NCBI GenBank assembly: GCA_019054805.1
Contig: JAHQIY010000002.1
Coordinates: forward strand, 1,674,001-1,738,000
Reading direction: 5' to 3'
DNA: 64,000 nt
From: Brachionus manjavacas
Taxonomy: Eukaryota; Rotifera; Eurotatoria; Ploima; Brachionidae
Both the position numbers and the translations under genes were made by a program. This document shows positions 11,311 through 20,659 of the stretch, in pieces. Below the pieces are notes generated by a model. It saw only the letters and a program-made list of their open reading frames with translations, was not told where the DNA came from and made no database searches. Every line of letters begins with the position of its first letter. Position 1 is the first letter of the stretch.

Positions 11311-13252
11311 ATGAACATAACCATCGATGAAGTAAACTCGCTGGAGATCAACATAGTCAAAGTTCTAGTTGCACTTGTCGCTATTCCAATATGTGTATTG
11401 ACCGCTGCTGGTAACATACTAGTTCTGGTTTCTTTTAAAATAAATAAAAAACTACGCACTGCAAACAATTATTTTCTGATGAGTTTGGCAATAGCTGACC
11501 TCACCATCGGCTTCATTTCCATGCCCATATCCACTGTTTATTTTATCACCGAAAAATGGCTTCTTGGACCGACTGCTTGCGATCTGTGGCTCAGTTTGGA
11601 CTATGCAGTGAGCAATGCCAGTGTGGCAAATTTGATCCTGATCTCTTTCGACAGATACTTTTCCATAACTCGGCCACTCACCTACCGAGTTAATCGGACC
11701 TCGCGAAAAGTGATTGTATCCATCGGACTCAGCTGGATTGTTTCTTTTCTGGTCTGGACCCCTTTTATCATATCGTGGCCGTACATCTACGGTAAAAGAA
11801 TCCTTGAAGACGATGAATGTAAAGTTCAATTCTTGTACACCAACAAATACCTTACTCTGAGCACTTGTTTTATTGCATTTTACCTACCGGTGATAATCAT
11901 CTGTGCCGTGTACTACCGAATATGGGTCAAGACCAAAGTAAGACAAGTAGAATTTCGAAACCTTTTGGCTGCAAATAGCATGAAAGCAAACTTGAGCAGA
12001 CATTCGCGCAAGATTTCGCTCAAAAATGACCGCTTGGAAATGGTCGGACTCAGACTGTCCAGCATGAGTATGAAAAGAAGTTTGGAGGAAAATAAAGAGC
12101 AAGAGCCTGATTCAAATGAAATGTCAAAAAAAAATTCCGAGCCCAAATCAGTCAAGATCGTTCATTTAAGCAACTTGTCTTTGGCAGAAAATACTGGACA
12201 CAATTCGGCTTATAACATGGACAAAACTAGTTTAATCGACAAGGTGTTTAACCATTTGTTTAATCGAAGTAGGTCTAGTTCGATTGGAATATTGACGCCC
12301 AAGCCAATTGATTATTCCAAATGTAAACTTTATTTCAAAAGTACAAACAAGTCAAGCTCGGATATTCAATGTAAATACTGTAATAATGAAAGTGAATCAT
12401 TTAAAGCCAAATTGCCCAGCGAGGATACTTCATGTTACTCGTTGATTTCGGCAAGAAGTGATAAAAAAAGTCCAGTATCATTCGACCTCAAAAGTAAATA
12501 GGTGAAAAAGGTGGAGATTTTTTTTTCTAATTTTATTTTTAGAGTGTAGAGATGTGAGGATGCTAGGGGTCGAGTCAAAAAAATCTGTAGACAATTTAAA
12601 AATGCCTAAATATTCGACTGATGTAAATTTAACTGATAAAAATACAACGTTTGATCGAGCTCATGCCGTATCTGGTAAAAAATTGGAGAAAAAACAGGAC
12701 CAAAAAGCGGCAAAAATGCTCAGTGCCATTTTGCTGGCGTTTATTATCACATGGACGCCCTATAATATAAATGTAGTGGTAAATACATTCTGCGAAAATT
12801 GTCTTAACAAATATGTCTTTTGGGAGGGTTTTGGTAAGTGAGAGCAATTTGTTTAAAATTAAATTTTATTTTTAATCTTCTGAGATAAATTATTAATTTC
12901 AATTTTTGAATCATGCCAAGGCAATCAGGGAGTACAATTAATCCCTGATTGCCTTGGCATGATTCAAAAAATCAAATCTGCATCACGAAATTAGTTTTAA
13001 TTTTTATCTCTAGTCTGAAATTTAGAGAAATTTTCTTCAATATATCTTGAATATATTCTAAATAAACAGCTAAAATTAAAAATAAAAAAAATTGAAAAAA
13101 TTATTATTTAATAATTTTATTTTTAAGCTTATTGGTTATGCTATATGAACAGCACTATTAATCCAATTTTGTATGCTTTATGCAATGCAAGTTTTCGTAA
13201 GACATTTCGAGAAATATTTGCTAAATTTGATATAATAAACATTAAAAAATAA
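11311..13252 (+). CDS. Muscarinic acetylcholine receptor (class A GPCR)
   Basis: Three exons: 11311-12493, 12543-12833 and 13128-13252 (introns of 49 and 294 bp), about 532 aa. The N-terminus carries an N-glycosylation site (NIT). TM1 starts at ~17. TM2 has SLAIADL. TM3 contains the amine-binding Asp in [10 protein letters not shown], followed by the DRY motif in [15 protein letters not shown], which is almost identical to known muscarinic receptors. TM5 precedes a long third intracellular loop (~220-455) rich in Ser and basic residues, and exon 1 ends within this loop. Exon 2 brings TM6 ([19 protein letters not shown]) and exon 3 brings TM7 ([18 protein letters not shown], with NPxxY) and a short tail. 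The receptor couples acetylcholine to G proteins at the cell surface. The subtype (Gq- or Gi-like) cannot be assigned by eye. Exon 1 reads through its donor into a near-immediate stop, so ORF prediction alone would split the gene. Confidence 0.95.
12903..12970. repeat. Perfect 29-bp inverted repeat (hairpin) in the second receptor intron
   Basis: Left arm 12903-12931 and right arm 12942-12970 are exact reverse complements, separated by a 10-nt loop (GTACAATTAA). The arms contain ATCATGCCAAGGCAATCAGG and are less AT-rich than the surrounding intron. The transcript could fold into a long perfect hairpin. It may be a palindromic mobile-element remnant or a hairpin RNA source; the function is unknown. 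Confidence 0.9.
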
Positions 13253-13253
13253 A
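13248..13253 (+). terminator. Polyadenylation signal overlapping the receptor stop codon
   Basis: AATAAA spans the TAA stop at 13250-13252 (AAAAAATAAATAAAC), like the arrangement at the small chitin-binding gene. Confidence 0.4.
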
Positions 13254-13458
13254 TAAACAAGATTTCAGCAGTATTTTAGTTACATTCGCATATTTTTATG
13301 CTCAAAATAAATATTTAAATGATATGTCTTTTTTTTCTTCATTTCATTTTTTCCACCTTTGCCAAGACAATTTTATTTAGCAATGGCAAAATTCATTCTT
13401 AACATTAATTCAAGCTTTATTTAAATTAATTTATTCAAAAATTTAAATAATTTTTGAT

Positions 13459-15549
13459 ATGAATTTATTGGCCACGATCTCAGATTTTCTGGAAAGTTAC
13501 CGCGGTCATGACTGTTCACTGTCAGCAATTGGTTATGGTCTTACCATGTATTCGGACTTCAAGGCAAAAACCAATCCGTCATATGCCAAGAATCTTGCCA
13601 AATTATCATCGCAAATTTCGAATGCTAGAGTTATACTTAGACTCCTCGATGATCCTTCCATGATAGCTTACACTTTGTCTTACGGTCTTGGCAAGCATGT
13701 AATAAAAATAAAAAAATTTTGCTTTAATTTAAAATATTTTTATAAGGAAAAAAATATAATTGTTCGAAGTTTGAACATTATTAATAATTTAGCCTCTCAT
13801 GTTTATTATATATGTGAACATGTAGCTTGGCTGGCGGATAATTCAGTTTTGAAAGCCAACTCTGGACTATATTGGTTGATGAGCTTGGTCGCCTGGTTAA
13901 TATCTCTAACAGCTTCAATAATATGGTAAATAATTTGAATAACTATTGATTACAGATTTATTCAAGAAATCATTGAAAGAATATTTCGATTGCTTTAACT
14001 TAAATAATATTTTGTTAATCCAACAATTCACCACCTTTTTAAAACATAGATTATTTTAGACAAAATCTAAAATTGAATTTTTCATGGCTTTTTAAAATAA
14101 TGCACATTTGAAAAGCTGTTAATGAACTTTAAAATATAAACTAAATTACTTTAATTTACTCAAATATCTTCGTTTTACGTTTTAAATATTTTCTGAATAA
14201 CTTTGGATTACAGATAAGCTAATTTAATGCTTTAAACTAAGGCATGATAACGATTATAAAGCTAAAAACTTTATTAAGAGTAATTTCCAACATATTTTAC
14301 TCGCAAATAGCAAATTAATAAATATTAAATTTAATTATTAAATTTTAAATAGTATAAATATTAATGACTGTCAACATCATCAGTTACATAAAAAAAAATT
14401 AAAATTGAAACAGTTCAGAAAAAATAAGAGACTTCGAATTGGATCACTATTCTATTCACCAATTAATAGTTGAAACCAATTCTAAAATTCCGAATAAAAG
14501 CTACAAAAAGTTATAAATTATTGATGGCTTCGTTATCTGTAATATAAAAAGGATTGAAGGAAGAAATTAGAAAGCTTGGTACATATAAACAAATAAATAA
14601 AAATAAATGAATCAGAAAAAGAGTTTAAAAATATAAAAAAGTAGCAGAAATAGACCAATATAAAATTTTGAGAAAGATTTAATTAAATTTTTTGTTGCTT
14701 CAAGATCCTTTTTTTATTTGAAAATTTTTTAAAAATATTGATCTTATGTTAGTATTTAATTTGGTTAATAATCAATCTTGGTTTTCGTTAGATGCCTGGA
14801 AATTAATTGATTTAAATTGTTTACATATTTTGAAAACAATCCAGATTTTTTTTTGTAGCTCATTAACCTTAATATAATTTCTTTTAAAATTTTCCCCTTA
14901 TTTTATAATCAGAAATAAATATAAACGTAAATTTTTGTGATTTAATATTTTTAGCGGAATTTTATTTGACGAAATATTCATGTGAATTATTTACATTTGA
15001 ATATCTACCGAAAATTATTTTTACATTTTGATACATTTTTCTTTAAAAGTAATTTGATTTGTTTGAAAAATATGCTTTTTGAGTTGAAGATTTTGGCCAA
15101 AAAGGATAAAAATATTAGCAAAAAGTTTGTTTTAATTTTTATTAAAAGCTAGAAGCATTTTTTAGAAGAAATTAAAAGAGATAATTTTAATTAAGAATTT
15201 ATAAAAAAAAATTCAAAATTATTAATTACATAAAAAAAAAATTCTAATTTTTTGACTTTTAATAAATCGTTGTCTTGAAAATTTTATTTTTTATTTAAAT
15301 TGTTAAATCAGATGAAAATGCTTCTAACAAGCTTTTATGTTATACTAATAAATATTTTTTTGAAGAGAATTAATCAGCAAACGCTTTTTAATCATTTATT
15401 TAAAATTGATTCAAGATTTATCTTGGACAATAAATGCGATACATTGGTTGCCGAATGGAATTCTGTGGTCGGGAAAATTGTCAAGTTTGCAAAGTGGTTT
15501 TCTGGGCCTTCTGTCTTCTATTTGTAATTTAATAAACAAATTTTTTTAG
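13459..15549 (+). CDS. PEX11G: Peroxisomal membrane protein 11 gamma (PEX11G)
   Basis: Three exons: 13459-13698, 13747-13925 and 15378-15549, about 196 aa. Exon 1 gives LESYRGHD..AKLSSQISNARVILRLLDD..YGLGKH, closely resembling PEX11G. A 48-bp in-frame intron (GTAATA..ATAAG, 13699-13746) has no stop and would otherwise insert 16 spurious residues. Removing it restores gap-free alignment to the family across YGLG..CEHVAWLAD. Exon 2 ends in a hydrophobic segment (YWLMSLVAWLISLTASII). Exon 3, 1.45 kb away, supplies INAIHWLPNGILWSGKL..GFLGLLSSI, matching the conserved PEX11G C-terminus (NAVHWLP..LW.G....G..G..SS). Splice phase agrees (TG + C). PEX11 proteins shape and divide peroxisomes. The linker between the two membrane segments is shorter than in the human protein, so an unseen exon in the large intron is possible. 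Confidence 0.85.
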
Positions 15550-16156
15550 ACTAAAAAAAGAAATTTTCATCATATTTAAAAAATTAAATAACAAATTTTT
15601 AATTCATTTAATCAATAAATATGAATAATTTTCTCATTTATGACCTATCTTTTTATAATTTTTTTCAGAAGTTTTAAATTTTTAATAAAAAATACTTTTT
15701 TCTAACTAATAAATGTCTAGCTATAAACCGCTTTATTTAAGTGGAGTATTGCTTGAGATGCTTCTTCGCTTAAGTTAAATTAAAAGTTTCCAGGAGAATA
15801 CGGTAGCATAAAAGGCTTTGTGTATTATAAAGCTGATTTAAGGTCGAAAAATTTGATAGACACAAAAATAAAATTTCTTCATTATAAATTAAATGAAGCT
15901 CTTAAATCAATTTTTCTAATTTTGAAATATTTTTACTTTTAAAGCTAATTTTTCAGAAATCTAAAATTTATTAATTAAATCTAAAATTTATTAATTGATT
16001 AACAATTAAGACAAATATCACCATTTAAGATATTTTTCGTAAAACTGTTTTTTTTTAATAAAAAATTCTAACTAAGCCTTCTTTCAAAGATCGATTTTAA
16101 ATTAATATTTAATTAGAAATTTCTAAAAATTCGAAATAAAATGTTATTTCACATTA
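15550..16156. other. AT-rich spacer
   Basis: 3' flank of PEX11G; no coding signal. A tandem duplication of TCTAAAATTTATTAAT lies near 15960-15995. Confidence 0.4.
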
Positions 16157-16366
16157 TTAATAATAAAAGAAAAGGTAATAATTGCGCAGGAAGCCATCTA
16201 TGGTAGCTGCATTTAAAGCAGTGGTGTCAAGACCCTTATGAATAAATTTACTCCATAATGCTCTTTGATGCCTTGGGTTCACTCTGATTAAAAAATTGAA
16301 ATCGATGGGAGGTCGGATTTTCGAGATGGGGGGTTTTGTGAAGTTCAGTACAAAAGAACAGAACAA
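16157..16366 (-). mobile_element. Possible decayed LINE ORF2 C-terminus
   Basis: The minus-strand frame (FLIRVNPRHQRALWSKFIHK..TTALNAATIDGFLRN) shows a weak resemblance to the LINE C-terminal pattern (N.W..LP..V..A.SV..FK..L). The similarity is only suggestive. It sits next to a LINE 3'-tail signature, in line with a transposon graveyard. Confidence 0.3.
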
Positions 16367-16375
16367 AGTATTTAT

Positions 16376-16455
16376 TTATTTATTTGTTATCTGTACCGAG
16401 CTAAAGCTCCTTCAGAATAAATTAAAAAAATAAATAAAAAAAAAAAAAAAAAAAT
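16376..16455 (-). mobile_element. LINE-type 3'-tail signature (copy 1) with A-rich tract
   Basis: Contains TTTATTTATTTGTTATCTGT followed by ACCGAGCTAAAGCTCCTTCA. On the minus strand this reads as a conserved 3' end followed by an (AAATA) tail. Related signatures occur at 20.66, 42.73 and 47.28 kb in this window. A poly-A stretch (16438-16454) follows. Confidence 0.6.
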
Positions 16456-16683
16456 CAAAATAGAGTAAATAAGCTAATAAAAAATTAAAGTTGAAAAAGA
16501 CATAAATTGGAAAAGATTGTTTCATGTGGCACATGTTTAAATAGTTCAAGTTTCAGGAAAAAAAGAAGAAATAGTAAGGTAGCAATTACACAGTGGAGTT
16601 GGGTAGAACAAAGTAGTAAAAAATTTAATAACTTTATATCTAAAAGTTAGCAGAATCTCTGCAGAAAAGGTGTGCGTTTCGCA

Positions 16684-17978
16684 TCATTTTAGACAATTCG
16701 GCGCGATATTTTTGGCAAAATTTGTTAAATTCTTCTTCTGTGTGTCGAAATTCTCACACATTGTCGCATAATTAAACTTAACCAAAAGATAACTGTTGGT
16801 CAACGATTGTGCTATCAAATTAACATAATTATGTACATCTTTGTCCATTTGAATGTGTTGATTTTGTAGTAGAATATTCCAAAGTTGAATGGCTTCGAAT
16901 GAAAATTGTCTATTGATAAGAGACTCATAGGCAGCGTTTAAAAAGATGGACAAATTAGCCAGCTTTTCAAAATCACTAGATGGCTACGAAAAGTTAAGCT
17001 GAGTTGCCATGGAAACCAAAATTTGAATTAAATATTTGAGCAAATCATTGAATTTGGAATTTTCAATGCTTAGTTTAATACAATTGATAAAAGTTGAGAA
17101 AATACTGCATCGCTGAACATGCCAAACAGCGGTTTTCTCTCATCGGCACTGCCCTTACGACTAGACAAAGCAATTAAACATTTTGCTGAATTTAAACACA
17201 ATGTTTCATGAGACAATAAACTTAAATTATGTTAATGATCAAATATTTTTTTGGCAAAATTAAATTTATGTTTATCCAAGTGATCTAATAGCTCAACGAG
17301 TCCAAACATGTGTTGGTCAGATCAACGAGTTCGCTTGAGCAATTTTTGTTCATTAAATTAAAGCATTGCTCTAAATTGTCAAGATAAAAAATGTATTTGG
17401 ACTCCATGTATTGATTGAGATATTGATTGATGTCTTTGCGTCGTTGCGATTGCATGTTCATTGTTTGAGAGCTATCCGCGTCAATAAACTCTTCTGAAAT
17501 GTACACTTAAGAATTATTAAAATTAATTTTTTGTGCTCAATTGATTTGTTGGATATTTCGAATAGATCTGGCATTAGATTTGGCCAATTTTGTGGCCATT
17601 CTCTCTTAATTAACTCTATTATCACTAAACACATAGAATTTTTGAGATAGCTGGGTCCTTTAACGTTCTGATTGTCGTCCAGATTGATAATATTATTCAT
17701 TAGACGATTTTGAACTCTTGTTTCATTTGATCATTAAATTCGTTCCGTTTGAACTTGATTGTATGTGTGATGAGCTGCTGACCAAAGTTACACAGCTCGA
17801 ACGATTCTTTTTGAAAGGCTAGATAAAAGCCAATGTCAAGAATGTTGCATGATGTTTGCTTGAAATTTTCGATGTATTTGAATGCATTCTCACGAATGGT
17901 TTGATTACGTATCGATCCGTCCATACACGTCTTCCATGCCTGAACTAATTCGTTCAACTCCAACTCCATTTGGGTCAA
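16684..17978 (-). pseudogene. XPO5: Exportin-5 N-terminal fragment, frameshifted
   Basis: Successive minus-strand frames give LVQAWKTCMDGSIRNQTIRE..FGQQLITHTIKFKRNEF, then VIIELIKREWPQNWPNLMPDL, then SEEFIDADSSQTMNMQSQRR, then SAKCLIALSSRKGSADERKP. These follow the order of exportin-5 (FGLQILEHVVKF, EMIKREWPQHWPD, PQRRRDI, AVSRKGKLEDRKP). At least two frameshifts (near 17700 and 17500) and in-frame stops further on interrupt it, and it stops after roughly the first third of the family's length. No introns are apparent in the aligned part, which fits a processed copy. The intact protein exports pre-miRNAs and some tRNAs with Ran-GTP. Sequencing error could fake one frameshift, but not the missing two thirds. 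Confidence 0.75.
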
Positions 17979-17985
17979 TTTTGTA

Positions 17986-18055
17986 CACTCAACTTAATTC
18001 AAGTTTCGTGACAACTAGCGTGAATACTGTTTTAAATTAAAAAAAATATTTAAAT
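17986..18055. repeat. Dispersed ~70-bp repeat, copy 1
   Basis: CACTCAACTTAATTCAAG.. through GTGACAACTAGCGTGAATAC and TTAAATTAAAAAAAATATT recurs at 19812-19882 in the same orientation with only a few differences. Copy 1 abuts the 5' end of the exportin-5 fragment. Confidence 0.8.
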
Positions 18056-18380
18056 CTTTCACACTTTGTTGCGAAAAAGCAGACTAAAAATTGAAAATTC
18101 GCAATGCCTAATTTAAATTAAAGTAAATAAATCAAAATAATTTACCTAGACAAATGCTAAGACAAAAATTAAAGCAATCTTTCTTTTGTAATGACTAATG
18201 AACTTTTTTTTGAAAATTTAATATCATAATAATTAGACTCACGAAAAGATCTAAGGTCAAATTTTTTTGACCAATTATAGATCTAGTTATTTTCCTTGGA
18301 ATATAGTAAGCAAAATAAAAGAATATAAATTTTAGTTAAAATTAGTTTATTTTCTATTTACAAAATTTACAATTGCACAT
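18056..18380. other. AT-rich spacer with a short dispersed repeat
   Basis: No gene seen. AAATGCTAAGACAAAAAT at about 18153 recurs at 19778 and, inverted, at about 20455. Confidence 0.5.
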
Positions 18381-18421
18381 TTTTTTTTTGTTTTTTTTTG
18401 TTTTTTTTTGTTTTTTTTTTT
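18381..18421. repeat. (T9G)n microsatellite
   Basis: Three consecutive units of nine T followed by G, then a longer T run, immediately left of the Merlin-like element. Confidence 0.9.
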
Positions 18422-18481
18422 AAATATAAAATCTCAAACACATGAATATTAATTGTAAAAAAATATAAAATTAACATTAAA

Positions 18482-18489
18482 CAAAAAAT
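18482..18489. repeat. Target-site duplication, left copy
   Basis: CAAAAAAT, repeated exactly at 19329-19336 on the other side of the Merlin-like element. Confidence 0.85.
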
Positions 18490-19328
18490 GGGTCTGTTAA
18501 AACTCAAGATCAATGATCTTCAATTTTCAAGATCAGTGAAATTCAAGATCAGATTTTTCAATTACTGATACTCATTTTAATTACCTGATATTGGTTTTCA
18601 AGATCAAAAAATAAGTGTTACAAAAATATATTTTAATTAAAATCAATTAAGAAACAAATAAAAAAAAATCTATGAAAATTGACAAGTTATTTATTTTTTT
18701 TTGGTCTTCCAACTTTTTTTTTTGATTTTAATGTTGTCTTTTGATTAACGATTTCAACTACATGCTGATTAGGTTCAATATTTACATTTGAGATCGCTCT
18801 CAATTCACTAACCGGGAGGCTTCGATCTATTGATCTTGAAATCTCCAAGATTATCTTTAACATTTTGACGAGGCCAATATCAAACTCAGAGAAAAAACTG
18901 TTGTATCGGATTGATTTAGAACAACCACAAGTTGAACATCGCCATATATACTTGTCGGTTAGTGATGCTTTAGTGTCCCACTTCATGAGTTTATTATCTT
19001 TCTTACAATATGACGCGGTACTTGAAATTAATCGGTGAGCCTTCATAAAATTGGCTATTTTATCCATGTCACCAGAATTGATTAGCTCAGAAATTGTTTC
19101 GAGGTCCATTTTTAATTTTTTTTTTGAAATGAAAAGAAAAAGAGAGAGAGAAAATGCAATTTTGAAACAAACTTGATTGTTAAATGTAGCTGTTAATAAT
19201 TAGTCTGATCTTGAAATTTATTAGTTGATATTGAAATTCAGTATCAGAAAATGTTAATTGAATAATTGATCGTGAATTTCACTGATCTTGAAAATTGAAG
19301 ATCATTGATCTTGAGTTTTAACAGACCC
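18490..19328. mobile_element. Merlin-like DNA transposon, 839 bp, with long TIRs and 8-bp target duplication
   Basis: The ends are inverted repeats starting GGGTCTGTTAAAACTCAAGA. They are identical for 56 bp, then match again after one mismatch (18490-18551 versus 19328-19267). The element is flanked by an exact 8-bp direct repeat CAAAAAAT at 18482-18489 and 19329-19336. TIRs plus an 8-bp target-site duplication fit the Merlin/IS1016 superfamily, and the single internal ORF resembles the N-terminal zinc-ribbon region of those transposases. The TIRs contain repeated TCAAGATCA motifs, with one more at ~18597, possible transposase-binding sites. No DDE catalytic domain is encoded, so the element is non-autonomous. 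Near-perfect TIRs and an intact duplication suggest recent mobility. Confidence 0.85.
18687..19109 (-). CDS. Short Merlin-transposase-like protein (zinc-ribbon part only)
   Basis: An intact 140-aa ORF inside the TIR element, starting with ATG at 19109. Residues ~34-75 contain SYCKKDNKLMKWD..YIWRCSTCGCSKSIRYNSFF, matching the zinc-ribbon plus W.C..C..S.R..S.F pattern that precedes the catalytic domain in ISXO2/Merlin transposases. A helical segment follows (GLVKMLKIILEISRS). The C-terminus ends in a basic KKVGRPKKNK, an AT-hook-like motif. There is no DDE/D core, and full transposases of this family are at least twice as long. It could be a DNA-binding fragment left by internal deletion, a transposition repressor, or simply a decaying ORF. 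That it stays open for 140 codons is notable. Confidence 0.65.
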   Translation of the reverse strand: MDLETISELINSGDMDKIANFMKAHRLISSTASYCKKDNKLMKWDTKASLTDKYIWRCSTCGCSKSIRYNSFFSEFDIGLVKMLKIILEISRSIDRSLPVSELRAISNVNIEPNQHVVEIVNQKTTLKSKKKVGRPKKNK

Positions 19329-19336
19329 CAAAAAAT
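19329..19336. repeat. Target-site duplication, right copy
   Basis: CAAAAAAT, identical to 18482-18489. Confidence 0.85.
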
Positions 19337-19369
19337 TTAGCTACAAAAAAAGCTGGTTCTATCAATAAT

Positions 19370-19537
19370 TTAGAAAATTCTAATACAATAATAACATTTG
19401 TAAATTTTTTTCTGAATTTTTTCTTTTGATTCGTTTTTGTTGGAATGACTGTATACTGACCATACAGCATGTACTGCCAGTAATAGTAAAAGCAATAGTC
19501 GCAGTTGAATCACATTATTAAAGAATTGTTCAATTAT
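19370..19537 (-). CDS. Candidate terminal exon with a hydrophobic segment
   Basis: Immediately after an acceptor-like TTTTTAG (minus strand, 19538-) there is an open stretch of 55 codons. It encodes IIEQFFNNVIQLR, a run of seven leucines, then AVHAVWSVYSHSNKN and a basic tail ending in TAA. There is no in-frame ATG and no convincing upstream exon, so this may be a fortuitous frame in transposon-rich DNA. The base composition is less A/T-skewed than its surroundings, which is why I record it. Confidence 0.2.
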   Translation of the reverse strand: MIEQFFNNVIQLRLLLLLLLAVHAVWSVYSHSNKNESKEKIQKKIYKCYYCIRIF

Positions 19538-19740
19538 CTAAAAATCAAAATTTAAAATTTAAATAAAAATTTACTTATCAAAAATTTTGTTTTTGCGTTA
19601 TTTTTATTGTCATATTTAAAATAATTTAAATTAGAGTAAAGCAATAAAAGACTTGAATTTTGATTTCACTATGAAGCGCTTTATTTTCAAAGAAAACAAT
19701 TTTTGTGGAAGATTTTAATCGAGTGACTCTAAATTAAAAA

Positions 19741-20503
19741 TATTTTGCTGGTATTATTCATAAATGGATAAAATCAAATGCTAAGACAAAAATCAAAAAA
19801 ATTATTTTGTTCACTCAAGTAAATTCAAGTTTTGTGACAACTAGCGTGAATACTGTATTAAATTAAAAAAAAATATTAAAATATTTAGTTATGAATAAAA
19901 TTAACTTAACTATACACAAGTAAATGAATTTATTAAATTTAAAACAATTGAAATAAGAATTTGTTTAAGAAAGAATTCTAAAGTGAATATTTTTCAAAAT
20001 TAAATAAATGACAGACATATTATAAATTTATTATTTTAATCATTTATTAATTTTATATATTTAATTATTTATTAATATTGTTATTATTATTTTTATTTCT
20101 ATTTTTATTTATTATTTTATATATTTAAATATTTCGATTCAATAATAAAAAATGCTTAATTTTATTTTATTGAATAAATATAAATGTGGTTGGATTAAGA
20201 CATATGGTCTTTTGAAGATGATAATCAATTCAAAATATCATTTTAATTCATAGAATTTAAACTTAAGATTTTAACTTAGATCTTTGAATTAGTTTAAATT
20301 ATGAGTTTGTGGATAGGGTAAAGATTCGAATAATTATGCGACAAAAATTTTAAATTGTAATTACTTTTTTTCTTTAAATCTAAAACTAATTATACAAAAT
20401 GTATCACTTAAAATTTAATCTCTGCAAAATCTCAGCAACCAAATTTTTTTGATTTTTGTCTTAGCAATTGATTTTATCCATTAATGAATAATACCAGCAA
20501 AAA
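19741..20503. repeat. Fold-back element: ~63-bp inverted repeats
   Basis: The left arm (19741-19803: TTTTGCTGGTATTATTCAT.. to GCTAAGACAAAAATCAAAAA) is matched in inverted orientation at about 20441-20503 with few mismatches. The interior is AT-rich and includes the second copy of the ~70-bp dispersed repeat. This suggests a MITE-like or nested element. No target duplication is evident, so the exact ends are uncertain. Confidence 0.65.
19812..19882. repeat. Dispersed ~70-bp repeat, copy 2
   Basis: Same orientation as the copy at 17986-18055, sharing GTGACAACTAGCGTGAATAC and flanking bases with few differences. It lies just inside the left arm of the fold-back element. Confidence 0.8.
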
Positions 20504-20659
20504 CCTCGCTAGAAAAAAAACTGGATACTATGATTTTAAGTGTCTAAGGAATTAAAATAAATTTCAAAAGAATAGAATAAATTTCATTATTTTTTGTGCA
20601 GAACTTTACACTATTCTTCCACTGAAAAAATTTTCTTCTGACTATTTTATATGTAAATC

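Noticed and set aside
15300-15527. 75-codon frame starting TTG
   Set aside because: Overlaps the last PEX11G exon in another frame; the conserved NAIHWLP..LW.GK motif is in the frame ending at 15549.
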